DNA of 64,000 nucleotides from Daucus carota subsp. sativus (lineage: Eukaryota; Streptophyta; Magnoliopsida; Apiales; Apiaceae), in assembly GCF_001625215.2 (NCBI RefSeq), contig NC_030389.2, positions 42,459,454 through 42,523,453 on the forward strand, in the 5' to 3' direction. The notes below the pieces were generated by a model. It did not search any database. It was not told the DNA's origin and saw only the letters and a list, made by a program, of their open reading frames with translations. This document shows, piece after piece, positions 10,473-22,984 of this stretch (position 1 is the first letter of the stretch; every line of letters starts with the position of its first letter). A program made the position numbers and the translations under genes.

Positions 10473-12325
10473 TACTATATGACATGCAGTGTTAGGATCA
10501 AGGAGGGATAGACACCTACTAGGTACAAGCTACTGTGATGCGGTGCATCTAGCTGCAAGGCTATATAAATTGAGCGCAAGGTATCTGATGGAGTACCCGA
10601 TTGTTCCACTGGGGAAGCCTATAAATTTAGTATATAAACAGACTGGACACTGACTTTATTAAAACAAAACCACCAGATGATCAGGACAAGTCCCAGACGT
10701 CCAGGAACGAATAAAAATATTGGAGTTACTTTTATGTGTAATTTAATAGCATATGAGTCGCAAAATATGAGTATATCTAAACTAATATTGAAGTCTATGT
10801 TCAAATATACTGCTAAATTAAATTAAAAATAGTATAAGATTTCTAACTTATGAGTAATTTATATAAGAGTTTATTACATAAGTCATAAAAAATAATTAAT
10901 TTGTAACATCGCCATTAACCCACTAATTTTGTACATAAACAAGAGAACAGAGGATGTCTGGATCATGAGTTAAAACGGAAGAAGGACATGGAAATGGGGT
11001 TATAAGCCATTTTTCGTTTTAAATTGAAAAATGTTTGTTTGTGAAATAAGTTTAAAAATCGGTTTAAAGTTAGACATAAATTAAATTCAGAATTAGTTTG
11101 AATAAGAGTTAAAATCAGTTTTATTTTTATTAATTATGACACTTTTAATAGCCTATAAGTCATCAATAAATCATAATTATCAAAACAAATATTTTAAACT
11201 CGCAACTTATCACATTAAATCATGTTAAGTCATAAATTAGAATTTTAAATTCAGCCGAACAAGCTTGAGAATCAATATCCAAGAGGAATATGAGATATGA
11301 TTTATAACATTTATTCATAAAATTACTAATTCAAACTGAAATTAAAATTCTAATTCTCGCTAATCAAACACAAACGTCTCCTAAACGGTCTTTTTAAAAG
11401 AAAAGTCGCCGTAAATCGACCGTTTGTTGCATTCCGCAGATCACTTGACGCAAGATTGAGGATTAAGGCTCTGTCGGGACCATATGAACTAATCCCGATA
11501 AAGCAAAAGTAAAGTTGGTATTTTTATTTTGCTAAACATGCCCAATTTGTACTTTTCTAATACCCTACAATAAATTTGATTTATTTGATCAGATAAAGTG
11601 TCACTTATAAGCACCAAAATATTTGGATATAAAGGACCCTCTGGATGAATTTAAAATAAATGTTTCTTGCTTAAAATAAATAAGTGGAGTAGAAATTAGA
11701 AACAAGTTAAGATTTATAGATGATTAAAGTGTTTGACAAATAAGTAGAAGTCCTGAAATAAAAGATAGCATTCCTAATTTTTTATAGGTGCTTCTTGACT
11801 TTTTATACAAACAATACGAAATAAGTGCTTTTAACTTATAAATCCAGAAGCCGGCTTTTAAGCCGTTACCAAACAGCCCCAAGAATGGATGAAATCCTCG
11901 CTCATGTAAGTTATTTGAGATTATTTTATTAGCACAACTAACAAAATAGTGTAGTTCTACTCAAAAAACAAAATAGTGTAGCAAATTGTATGTTATATCG
12001 AGGCCAAACAAAATGTCTCAACAATTTTGTTGTCAATCCAAACAAAATTGTTTAAATGAATAAATATTAATATTTATAGTGTTTTATATTGAAAATGACT
12101 TAAATATGATTTTATCATGACTCAATTTTTTTAGCTCGGTCCAAAGATTTTGTAAATGTTAAGATCGAAATTATACTTTAATCTAAATTATCCGGATAAC
12201 AAATGAGATTTAACATTTATCACATCATCATTCAATTTTTTCACGTTACGAGAAAATATTGTTTGGAGTTTATGTTGGGTCTCCAGCTCTATCAAAATTT
12301 TAAAGATAATTATGTTCAGCTGCAA
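10473..12325. other. AT-rich spacer with a degenerate element end
   Basis: No gene. The stretch at about 11635-11880 ends in CCGGCTTTTAAGCCGTTACCAAACAGCCCC, written here as a landmark of 20 plus 10 bases, and looks like the end of a hAT- or Harbinger-like element. Related text (ACTTATAAGCCCGGCTTCTG and TAAACACTTATT) recurs in the opposite orientation at about 24326-24400. The rest shows no supported structure. Confidence 0.4.
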
Positions 12326-12963
12326 TAGAGGTGATCACGGTCTGGTTTAAACCGCAAAATCCGCATGAATCAACCCCATATTAATCGAAATCGAAATCTG
12401 ATCCAAACTGAAATCGAAGTGGGGATCATGGTTTCGGTTCTACTAATTTAAAAAATCGTGGTTTGTGAGTTGGTTTCGATTTTATATTATAAAACCGAAT
12501 CGCATATTATACATATACAATATAAATATTTAATATTACATATATATATATATAATATTAATTTTATATTAATTTTTTAGTTTATACTTGCTGGGCTGTT
12601 GTTTAGTTACTTAACTTATCAATACCAATTACAAGTCATATCAATTCAGTAATCCACGACTTCGATTCAACTTTATGCATTTTATTAAATTAAAGTTTGT
12701 ATTTTAATTTAACTATGTGAAACCATGCAAATGGAGACAAAATAATACTTTATTTTCTAGTATTATTCATCAATACTCATCTCTGATTATAAGTCTTAGT
12801 CATAAACCGATCAATTCGCTTAACCGAACCAAACCGCACCGCTTGGTCCGGGTTAATTGATTTGCGGGTCACGGATTGGTTGAGATTTAAAAAAACCGCT
12901 AATGTGTGGTTTGGTTCCGGTTCTACCTCCAATCCGAATCAAACCGGACTACGATCACCTCTA
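12326..12963. mobile_element. hAT-like MITE with TAGAGGTGATC termini
   Basis: 638 bp. The left end reads TAGAGGTGATCACGGTCTGG and the right end reads CCGGACTACGATCACCTCTA, a clear terminal inverted repeat. The arms carry repeated GGTTT/AAACC-type motifs in opposite orientation. The terminus resembles the TAGGGGTG ends of plant hAT MITEs. No matching 8-bp target duplication remains (AGCTGCAA against AAGTACGG), so the copy is old or the ends are slightly misplaced. There is no coding content. Confidence 0.6.
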
Positions 12964-13443
12964 AAGTACGGTATTATCCCACCGTTGAAAAGTTAAAAAA
13001 ACTTGAAACGCATCGGAGGGAAAATTCTAAAATGCCATAATAATTCCGTAAATCTTGCAGGGGTATAATTTCAAACTAGTCTTCTGACTACGTACTTATT
13101 TGTTGTTGACTGATTTACTTGGAAGAAACTTCCATATGCACGCTTTTTGTGTTTTTAACAAGTTAACCTGTTTTTTCGAGGAAGAAAAGAAAAAAAAAGT
13201 TAAAAACTGAGTGTAAGTTACAAGTATTAAGCTTTGCCAAAGTGATAAGTTGGACTAGCAAAGCTTAAAGTATTTGAAAACATTCGAGAATTTCGAATCT
13301 CCTTTCCTCTTCTTTTTACTGACTTGTTACGGTCCTGCAATGACCAGTCTCATGATTCCTTTCTCTTTCAAATTCCTTGATGTCAAAGCATTCGGTTCAT
13401 TCTCAAAAATAATCTCGAAAATCAGATGACCTAATTTAATTAA
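12964..13443. other. Spacer between MITEs
   Basis: No gene, RNA gene or repeat recognised. Confidence 0.4.
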
Positions 13444-13651
13444 GTGTTTGTCTGGTGTGTGGCATGAACATATGCTAGGTACTAATATTTATAAAATTAG
13501 AGTGTTTTGATTGGTGTAAATACAAAGGTAACTCAATGGAAACCATCTATTATTGTAAATAAAGGAGGTCCATCATTATTAAAGAGGATAAGTTAATAAA
13601 AACCATCCAATTTCATAACTTTAGTGTTTAGTGTGTACCGTAGAAAAACCG
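13444..13651. mobile_element. Small Mutator-type MITE, family A copy 1
   Basis: 208 bp. The left end is GTGTTTGTCTGGTGTGTGGC; the right end reverse-complements to ACGGTTTTTCTACGGTACAC. Flanks are TTTAATTAA (13435-13443) and TTTAATAAA (13652-13660), an 8/9 match consistent with a 9-bp target duplication. The interior shares text with the copies at 15385-15569 and 33944-34065, including CACATGCTAAGCACTAA-like and TTTATAAAATT strings. Confidence 0.7.
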
Positions 13652-13913
13652 TTTAATAAATAAGATGTAGGACTAAAGCGTTCAAAAAAAAGATGCAGGA
13701 CTAAATTTTATGGAACTCATTTTTTATCAGAGATTTACAAACTATAGTATATATTATGCAAGTGAAATGTTGTAACGTATATTATTGTGCAAAACATATT
13801 CGGCTTGTAATATATATGTTTTTGAGATTTTTAATAAAATATTGGTTTTCATATCACTTTTTTTCATAAACTGTATATATAATAATTTTATAAATCAGAA
13901 CACGCAAACTGAT

Positions 13914-14622
13914 ACCTCTCCCTTAACCCTAATTCTCTCTAGAGTCTAGCCTCTCTCTTGTCGTAGCCGCCTGGGGCTTCCATCGGTTTTCACCGGTGGA
14001 AAGCCCCAAATCAGTTAATTACTTTGTTTTTCCTATAGTTTTCGAATAATACTTCTTCTCTGAAAATTTAGATCGAAGAACCATCATAGATTTCGATGTT
14101 TCTCTTCCAAGTGGGTGGGTTTTCAATCCGATTTCCCTTGTTTTTGTGGTTCTGTTCCAGATCTATTCTCGGGAAGATTCTTAGATCTAAAACCATCGGA
14201 GATTTCGCTGTCTTTCCTCTCTGTTTCAAATCGGGTGGATTTTCAGTCTGATTTCTCTTGTTTTTGTGGTTCCGCTCCAGATCTAAGATTGTTTTCTCTC
14301 TCCCGTGAGAGTTTTGTTTTCGCTTCTTCATTGTAAGCGGGTGTCTTGATTTGATGATGAAAGTTTGCATGGAATCGCAGTTCTGGTCGATAGCTCAAAC
14401 GATAGCTCTATGAGGGCATAATGAAGAGAGTACCGGTGATTCAACGAGGATGCATGAAGCGGGTATTTGTATTTGTATATACTTTATCTTCAAAATATCG
14501 TTTAACTGTCTCTTCATGAGAACAGGCGATTGCAATTTTCAGTTTGTTCGACTCGATCATTGGTGTAAATGTCGTATGGCTTTCTATTATTAGATTAACA
14601 CCTTTGTTTCAAAAAAAAAAAA
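13914..14622 (+). mobile_element. Poly(A)-tailed retroposon with 15-bp target duplication
   Basis: The 709-bp insert is flanked by identical AACACGCAAACTGAT copies (13899-13913 and 14623-14637) and ends in a run of A after TTTGTTTC, the hallmark of LINE-driven target-primed insertion. It begins CCTCTCCCTTAACCCTAA and contains CTTGTCGTAGCCGCC, similar in flavour to plant LINE 5' leaders. The interior carries a direct duplication: the block ending TTGTTTTTGTGGTT(C/CC)...CCAGATCT occurs at about 14092-14163 and 14202-14283. A short open stretch (14115-14336) covers the duplication, but nothing identifies a protein. It may be a non-autonomous LINE derivative or a processed transcript copy. Confidence 0.75.
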
Positions 14623-14735
14623 AACACGCAAACTGATTATAAAATTTGTGGATAATCATTTTAAATTTTGTAACGTTACCAGAAAGATGAGGGATTAACT
14701 TTCGAATTTGAAGCTTTCCTTGTCACTAGGATATA

Positions 14736-15374
14736 GAGCTTATTGCACTTTGTAGCCCCACACTTTAGCTGATTAGAAAATCAAACCCCACACTTTGAAA
14801 CGTGATAGCTTGTAATCCTAAATTTCATTTAGCTTTCGGTTTGTAACTCTGGCCCACACATCCGTTAAAAACAATCGTTAATTTTAACTGTTTGAGAGGT
14901 AACAATGTGTATATTAGTTTCTAACAACTATTTTACCCCATGTGACTTCTCAAAATTTATGTATTATATTTTAAAATTATTTCTGAACACACACAACAAT
15001 ATATATTAAATTACAAATAATTTTTAAAATATGTATTTATTTTAAAATTTTAAAATAAGTTACATCGTTTATGTAAAAATAAATAAATTTTCATATTCTA
15101 AATCTAAATACGTATTTTAAAAATTGTTTTACATCGTTGTGTGTGTTCAGAAATAATTTCCAAATATGATACATATATTTTGAGGGGTCACGTGGAGTAA
15201 AATAGCTGTTAGAAACTAATATATTAAAGTTAACGGCTGTTTTAACGGATGTGTGGGCCAGGGTTACAAACTGAAAGCTAAATGAAACTTAGAATTACAA
15301 ACTGTCACATTTCAAAATGTGGGGTCTGATTTACTAATCAGCTAAAGTGTAGGATTACAAAATGCAATAAGTTC
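14736..15374. mobile_element. Long-inverted-repeat (foldback-like) element
   Basis: About 240 bases at each end are inverted copies. The left arm runs from GAGCTTATTGCACTTTGTAG through CACACTTTAGCTGATTAG and CCCACACATCCGTTAA. The right arm reads the complement through TTAACGGATGTGTGGGCC and CTAATCAGCTAAAGTGTAGG to GCAATAAGTTC. The centre is AT-rich and has no coding content. Flanks TAGGATATA and TTAGATATA match at 7 of 9 positions, suggesting a decayed 9-bp duplication (Mutator type). The next MITE begins only ten bases beyond its right end. Confidence 0.7.
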
Positions 15375-15384
15375 TTAGATATAA

Positions 15385-15569
15385 GGGTTTGTCTAGTGTG
15401 TGCCCATGGGCACATGCTAAGCACTAACATTTATAAAATTGGAGGAATTTGATTGGTGTGGTGGTTGTAAATGCAAGGGGGGCCATCATTATTAAAGAGT
15501 GTAAGCCAATCAAAATCTCCCAAATTTATAAGTTTTAGTGCTTAGTGTGTGCCCACCATAGAAAAACCG
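15385..15569. mobile_element. Small Mutator-type MITE, family A copy 2
   Basis: 185 bp with a perfect 9-bp target duplication TAGATATAA (15376-15384 and 15570-15578). The left end is GGGTTTGTCTAGTGTGTGCC; the right end reverse-complements to CGGTTTTTCTATGGTGGGCA. The next internal block on both sides reads GCTAAGCACTAA(C/A)A and TTATAAATTT/TTATAAAATT. This is the best preserved of the three copies. Confidence 0.8.
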
Positions 15570-17655
15570 TAGATATAAATAGGGCAGTATAATGTGAACG
15601 GATAAGTCTTAACCGTTTTCCGAAGCGGGTGTTACTTGAGCGGGCCGAGTCAAATCCATGTAAATAGCAATAATATCATAAAAAATAATCTGATTTTTTT
15701 TTTAGAGGAATAATCTGATTTCTTATTTAATTTTTTTTTTGAAGTATTTAAATTATTTTACTTCAAAAATAAATTAAATTTGAACAAAAAATGCAAATCA
15801 TTGAAAACATAATATTTTTTTAGTAAAAACTACTACGTGATATTAAATTATATCAATAACTTCATCTATTTTAGCAGAATGTTTGAATTTGCTCTAAAGA
15901 ACTTGTATTGCGAACTAACTTCGCCAAAACTATAAAGAGAAGAATGCACATTGAATTTGTTCTTAGGAACTCGTATTTTATATTTTTTTTTTTAACGTAG
16001 GAACTCGTATTTAGGCCACCACCTTCTATATTTTCACATAAGAACATGTATGGAACTAAAATTCTTTACGAACTAACTTAACCAAATTTATAATACGAAG
16101 AATGACATCTCCAATTCTCCTCAGGTGTGAAAATAAATCGATTTAATTCTGAAATATAATAAATATCTAAAATGAGTATGAAATATTACCAAAAAAAAAA
16201 AAAAAAAACTTGAAGCAGAGAACCTTTTCCACTTCATGGAGTTGGAGCAAAACTAGGGAGATCGCAGCCATACTTTTTCAACGTTAATCTTTGACCTCAT
16301 CTTCTGGGCTCCTATTGGACTATTGATCTATCAGGCCCAACACAATTAGCGTGGTAAGATCAAACTCCAGCAAAACAAAGGCCGTTATAGAAAGTCTCTC
16401 AATACTTCGTCCGTTATCACTATGTGATTTAAGCGTTTATTTTGACTTGACAGCTCAAAACATGCAAAAAGTACACAACCAAAAGGCCGTGTTCTGCATC
16501 CAACTAATTATTTTAATTTACAGTACTAACTGCAATAGCTTGTGACAGAAAATTATCACGAGTGGGGACAACTTTATTTTAATAATAAAAGCAATTCTTG
16601 TGTGGGGATGTCAACTTTAATTAATAAACCACCTTTTTGTTTCTTCCACCAATAATATTTATATTATTTCACCCCTTTCCAGCATTTCACAATGATGGCC
16701 ACCATAAATCGGAAATTGAAATTAATCAGTTATACTATGAATTCAACATTTATTAAAAATATATCGGATGATTTTTCAATAAATCGAGAATGTTTAGTCA
16801 AATCAGACTATTTATCGGATGATTTTTCAATAAATCGGAAATATTTAGTTAAATCAGACTATATTCAGTAGATTATAAAAAATATTTTTTAAAAATTGAT
16901 CGAAATTTTTTATGTAAATCGGAGATGTTGAGAACACTGGTATCACCGAATAATTGAAAGAAAATGCATCATATAAACCACATGATAGGCAGCTCAGCGC
17001 CAGCCATGTCTTCACCAAATCTGAAATCCAGGACCACCCTCATTATATTTTATCATCCTCTGCCTCATCATGTCCACGAGCCAAGTTATTGTATATACAT
17101 TTATATACTCTATTACAAGTGCCATGAGCCATGATTTCAGTTCTGCATTAAACTATATCAACTAGAAAACTAGACTCTATTCGATATTCAAAAAAGATAT
17201 GTACAGACTTTAAGAAAGATTCCGATGAATAATTGTAAAGATTTCTACTTCCACATTGCTGAAGATAAATCTAGACAAGCAAAAGCTCAATCAAAACAGA
17301 CTTGAAAGTAGCATGCATATATGGTTACACTGAACCACGGCGAACAAACTCAATCTTGAATTTTTTTACGGGACACTACAGATGCAACCGAGGAAGCAGG
17401 CGGACATATACAGGCTCTCAATTTGTAAATTACATACAACGTAACAATCATATATATTCAAAACTAGCGTCCAAACATTTACAGATGTTGGTTCTTTCTC
17501 GGATCTACGAAAACTGATGATGCAAAGAATAAATATATTACTTATCAGGCAAGTTAAATTCCGGAATATACCACAAATCATGGGACACTAACTTGTTTTC
17601 TAAGGGGCTTATTGCAATTTGAAGGACACCTGACAAGGAAAGATCTGTTTACCGT
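15570..17655. other. Spacer downstream of GAUT4
   Basis: AT-rich, with no gene recognised. A two-copy tandem repeat of period 51 lies at 16762-16863 (unit starts TATCGGATGATTTTTCAATA). The last few hundred bases are expected to include the GAUT4 3' UTR. Confidence 0.5.
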
Positions 17656-20600
17656 TCACGGGCTCAAGTTGCATTCTCTCAAGTATAGCTGATCATAATT
17701 AATGTATTTAGTCCAGTAGGTTTTGAACTTGGGAATACCTATCTCCAGCCATGGTTTCAAGTTGCCATTGTAGTGCACAACGGCCGCTCGTTCGATATCC
17801 TTTTGGCTAACATTTGGATTATAGCCAAGTCCCAGTACATGCCAAGAGCGATCAAGAGGAAATGTCCGCTTCCAGAAGGTTATCAGACCAGGCGGTAGAG
17901 TACCCAACTTCCATAACTGTCTGTCATGATTCTGCACAATACATTTCAAACAAAGAACTTTTCGATGAGCATAAACCCAATTATCATCTACAAGGAGAAT
18001 AGAAAGTATAGAAATACATCTGTAAAAAAAAAAGAGTATAGAAATACAGTGCAACAGGACCCTTTAGTTGGCGAAAGTTTACATAGGGTTAAATGTACAG
18101 TTAAAAGTAAATTCATAACTAATCCAGCATGTATTCTTACCAAATTCTGCCATGAATGGTAGACCTCTGTGATGTTTTGCCTTCTCCATTCCTCCAAATC
18201 AAATACATTCATCCCAAATGCCCATCCACAAGCGCGAGGATCAAAATTTTTCGAAATAAGAGGGTTCGAGAAATTAAGATACCTATCAAATCGATGGAAA
18301 CTTTCTCCACAAGTTTCAACCACACCAATTACTTTTCCCTTCAAATCTAGAGACCATATCCTGGTAAGATCTTTCTGAACTACAACATCATCATCTAAGA
18401 ACAACACTTTATTCAGTTTTGGGAAAATTTCTGGCATGTAAAAGCGGAGGTGATTCATGATTGACAGGTATTTTGGATTTCGGAATTTCATATTTGGATC
18501 AGAATCAGCACGGCGATTTTTGAAGTAATAATCTATCATTGATGGTGAATTTAACTGCTTAAGGACAGGACTGTAGCTTGCATTTAACCATGTAAACTCT
18601 TCGACATGCTGAACTTGTATTGTAGCTTTCCCTGGTGGGTTTATCAAAAACCACATCCTCATTGCAGCATAATTAAGCCTATCCGTGACAACATGGAAGA
18701 CATGATCGGAAGAATCCTGCAGTGGAGCACTCGTTAATATCAAATATATAAACTCGGCATTATTGAAAACATTCTGTCATTTTAACTTATTCACATGACT
18801 AAAGGAAACAAATATATAAAATCTAACAGTTAAATTGATCATTTAAAGTCATTGCTTTCACGTGATCCAGAATTGTTAAAAGTGGATTCCCTGGTTAACA
18901 AATCAATCACCTTGGCATTAGATACAGTTGAGTTCACAACTACTGCCGCTGCCAATACATTGTCTGAGAATAGCGCATAGTGGTATAGCCTGGGGTCTTC
19001 TAGTTTCTCCTGATTTGGGAATTGTCTTTCAGAAGTATTCAATGTGAAGTACTCAGTTGTAAGGCGCAATGGGAGGCAGTGAAGACCTTTGGGAAGTGTT
19101 TTTGCAGTTAGGTGTGTCAGAAACAAGGCCTGCTTCTTGTGGACTCGGAGCTGCTCTTCTGTAGAGTGAATAATAGCACGAAGCTTCTTTACCACAGCAG
19201 AACAATCATCTTGCATTTGCCTGCCTTTAACCAATGTCTCCTCCATCGCCTTTAACTTCTCGACAGCACTTTTATTATCCAAAAAACCAAAATAATATGT
19301 CAAAACGAGTACTTAGGTTTGATTAGGACAACAATTGACAATCATATAGTTCCGCATAAAACCAAGCACTAACTTGCTTGGTTATACCCTTAATAAGACT
19401 GTATACGAAAATGACATTTTAATATAAGGAGAAGAATATTACTTTCTTGGCAACTCAGAATCCTTGGTTGAATCCCCAATTACTCGTTGGACATCCTTCA
19501 TTCGCAGCCGGAGTTCCCTTATAAAGTGGGGGTTGTTTCTGGTAGATGCAAGAGAAAGATACACCTTTGCTCTAATTAGCTGGTCTTTAAGATGTCGAAC
19601 ACGAGCATCTACGGGAACTGTTGGAGCATTCTGCTTTTCAGGTTTAACCTTAGGCGCTTCTCTGGAGCTAACTTTCTTTGAGGTTTTGGCCGGCTTTTGC
19701 TCAAATTTTGGATCCTTTATTAAAAAAGAGATATATAAACATGATATAATAGGCCAGGATGAAAGTAAACTTGAATACAAATTACATGTGGCAACATGGA
19801 AGAAGAAACTGCAATGTATCAACGACACGTAAACAGAAATGCAGGTCTTGCTGCAGAAGCTTCTGACAATAACATGCAGTTTGAAGTTCCAAACTAAATT
19901 ACCTAATTTTTTGGCTGTAATATGAATAAAACATGGTATATAATTGCGACAGGACAGGAAGACTTTTACTCGTGACACATAAAGATGATTTAAACAAATA
20001 AAATCTGATGTTTGTAATTTGTGAATTGAATATATATTTACAACCACAAATATGGAAGGTCTTGTACCACTATCGATGCACTTGCACATTTTACATTGCT
20101 TCTTGAGAGTGAGCATATTCAAAATATTGATCGACATCCTGTATGCTCTCAAATAAAGCTACATACTCAAATCTTTGGATCTTCATAGTGACTTATAACA
20201 GCTAAATATTCACAATCAATTATAATACAGGAGAAATCATTCTTGTTATTTAGTGAAAAAAGACTTTGAATAAGTGATCAGCACCAAAAACTTACCTCTT
20301 TCTTTGTGGTAGTCGTAGTCAGAATTACCTTCTCTTGTTCAACAGGGTCATTTTTCTCAACCTCCAAGGGTTCATCTTTGTCAACAGCCTTACTTTCCAC
20401 CTTCTCTTCTTCAATTACCTGTCTGATAGGGTTTTCATCCTTCGCTTCCTCGTGGTTGTCCTCTGCAAGCCAGTAACATTAATTTCAAAACTGAACAGAA
20501 GTGCTGCATTGCATATTTCTCAAAAGTAAAAAAAAAAACCACGAACCTTCAGTAAGTTGTCTAGTTTTGCGAGAACTTTCTGAATTGTTTGCATTAATTA

Positions 20601-21326
20601 TTCCAGGTTCTTGTTTTAGTACTGTTAGTGACTCCTGCAATTGCAATAAAAAAAAAATTATAATCTACATAATTGGATCCAACATCTAATTCAAACTTAG
20701 ATGCTATGGGGCATTACAATTGACTTCGATTAAATAGCAACAAAAGCAAAATCAAAAAATGGAATCACACCTGGGGAAGCACATTCAAAGGCCTAACTGC
20801 CTGCAGAAAGAAGCAAAAGTGAAACTCAAAATTAAATCCCATAGCAAAATCGGAACTTTATGAGGTATCCTATATTGCAATTAACATTATAAAATATGAT
20901 TAAAAAAATGAGAGACTCACAAAGGTGGAAACTTGGTGAATTGAAGTATTATCAGCTGCATCACAAAATCAAACCATAAAACAGTAAATAACACTAAACA
21001 AAAAATTGCATAATTACAGTCCATACATCAAATCCAATTTCAAAATGAGAATCGAAACTCGAGAACTGGTGATTGGTCCACTCAAGTCCCTAATCACCAC
21101 TTTGAGCTCCCCAAATCACCAGTTCTCAGTTCTCATTCAATTCGAGTTCTCGAAAATCTTAAAACATGGAGAACAACATACGAATTGGGTCCAGGATAAA
21201 GGAGGAGGATGAGGGGATAGAGAAACGAGTGTCGGTGTAGAGAAAGATGGGAGAAAGCACAGTGATGAGCATCAGCACCAGAATCACCATTGTTTTCCAC
21301 CTCAACAACCCCACCTTCATTTTCAT
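17656..21326 (-). CDS. GAUT4: Galacturonosyltransferase 4 (pectin homogalacturonan synthesis)
   Basis: A Golgi type II glycosyltransferase (GT8) of the GAUT3/4 group, transferring galacturonic acid from UDP-GalA onto homogalacturonan. Nine exons: 21182-21326, 20921-20955, 20771-20800, 20547-20634, 20296-20462, 19443-19714, 18911-19268, 18141-18716, 17656-17931. Phases join to 648 residues (Arabidopsis GAUT4 is 616 from memory). I chose MKMKVGLLRW at 21326 because a signal-anchor segment (VILVLMLITVLSPIFLY) follows directly. Residues about 70-165 are a charged, Lys/Glu-rich stem. VRHLKDQLIRAKVYLSL marks the conserved GAUT region. The catalytic domain has LFLDDDVVVQKDL (aspartates about 473-475), CGWAFGMNVFDL and HYNGNLKPWLE. 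The gene keeps the strongly conserved GAUT4 exon ends. Confidence 0.95.
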
Positions 21327-21541
21327 CTTTTGATCCAAATCTTGACCACCCAATTGAAAATATTGGATGTTTATCACTCTCACACACTCAAACACACACA
21401 AAGTCTGCTCCTTTACTCAATCTGCCAAGACCCTTTTCCTCTTTTGTGGGCATCAAGATTTAACAGTGTTTTGTGGGTATTTGTGAGTGTATATGTTTGT
21501 GTATAGAGCAGAGATGAAGGGGAGAGTGTGTGTCGGCTACA

Positions 21542-21544
<3 letters not shown>

Positions 21545-21582
<38 letters not shown>

Positions 21583-21588
21583 GAGAGA
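21545..21588. repeat. GA repeat upstream of GAUT4
   Basis: A near-perfect GA run on the plus strand, read as CT in the GAUT4 sense direction, about 220 bases upstream of the start codon. CT-rich leaders and core promoters are frequent in plants, so it may be part of the GAUT4 leader or promoter. Confidence 0.7.
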
Positions 21589-22380
21589 TGAATATGGTGA
21601 TATGTGGTGTGGAGGACAGATAGTGAAGCTGTTTGTTCCTTTGTTTTCTTTAATTTATTAAATTTGTTATTATTATACTCGTTGGTAATTGAATATTTGG
21701 AAAATAAAATATTAGAGCTTATAGACAAAATATATATTTTACAAAAACTTTTGAGACAAAATAGAATATTGTGGCAATAAAATTGAAAGAGAAAGGACAC
21801 CCAATACATTTACAATTTTATTGAGTAGTACAATTCTCAACCTTTATTTAACAGATAAGGTGGGCTTGTTTGATGTAATTTTTTTAATTTTAACTGAATT
21901 ATACAATATTAGTGTAATTTATTATTTTAAAATTTTCTAATTTATTAGAAAAATTCTAATTATTTTGCAGTTGACCTTTAAATTATTTTAAAATTATATC
22001 AATTATATTTTCACTAAGTCAAAATTCTCAATTTATTAATTAAACTTGATAAATTCTGAATATCGATACACAATCTATTAATTTCACATATTTTTATTGT
22101 GCAATTTTAATCTTATAGGAGTAATTGTTATATAAGGTGCACAGAGTAGAAGGGTAGATGTATTGATGAAATGCAGAAAATACAGTTGTCAGTGTCATCC
22201 CAGCTTGCATTCTCTTATGCTTGCTGTATTTTCAATAAATTCACAATATAATTATTATTTAATTAATTGTAGTGGGGGACCTACAGCCCACAATGAAGCC
22301 AATGAATACATACACAACGTGAATACAATCACGCAGGCGAGGCCTCAAATTGCGCCTCAATTATTAGATGAAAGCTTGTA
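21589..22380. other. Spacer upstream of GAUT4
   Basis: Probably GAUT4 promoter at the left. AT-rich, with no gene recognised. Confidence 0.4.
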
Positions 22381-22984
22381 CTCCCTCTGTCCCTCTCATT
22401 TGTTTACAGTTACTATTTTGGGATGTCCCTCTCATTTTTTTACATTACCATAAATAGTAAGTTTTTCTCATCATTACACCCACTATCTTCCCCCACTATC
22501 TCATATTTAACAATAAAAACTACTCCCTCCATCCCATTTTAAGTGTCCACTTTGCAAATTTCACACATCTTAAGAAACAATTAATGTAATGCTTTTATTA
22601 TTATCTTCACACACCTATTCACCTTGGTTTTTATAAATATTAATTACGTATAGCACCACTCCTAATGTGTATTTGACCTTTCTTCATATTGGAATTAGTT
22701 GGTTGTATTTAATACTATATTGAAACTAGTGAAAAAATTGCATGGGTTAAAGAGTATGACACATATTTTGGGATTTTTTTTTTTTGGCAAAGTGGACACT
22801 TAAAATGGGATGGAGGGAGTACTATTACACCCAATACTTTCCTCTACTATCTCAAATCTATTATTAAATATTGATAGGTCCCACCACTTTACCCACTTTT
22901 TATCTAACTTTACTCATTTTTCATACAATTGTCTTGATCTCCGTGTCCCCCTCCAATGTAAACAATTGAGGGGGACGGAGTGAG
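22381..22984. mobile_element. Stowaway MITE interrupted by a second Stowaway
   Basis: The left end is CTCCCTCTGTCCCTCTCATT after TA. The right end is AATTGAGGGGGACGGAGTGAG before TA (22985-22986), written here as a diverged inverted repeat. Its middle is split by the element at 22523-22819. Removing the insert leaves roughly 305 bp, a normal Stowaway size. Confidence 0.75.
22523..22819. mobile_element. Stowaway MITE nested inside another
   Basis: 297 bp. The left end is CTCCCTCCATCCCATTTTAA and the right end is the exact inverse TTAAAATGGGATGGAGGGAG. TA flanks both sides (22521-22522 and 22820-22821). The inverted repeat extends through GTGTCCACTTTGC. The near-perfect ends suggest a younger insertion than its host element. 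Confidence 0.88.

Noticed and set aside
14115-14336. Repetitive frame with FPCFCGSVPDL-like peptides
   Set aside because: Arises from the internal duplication of the retroposon; no protein family fits.
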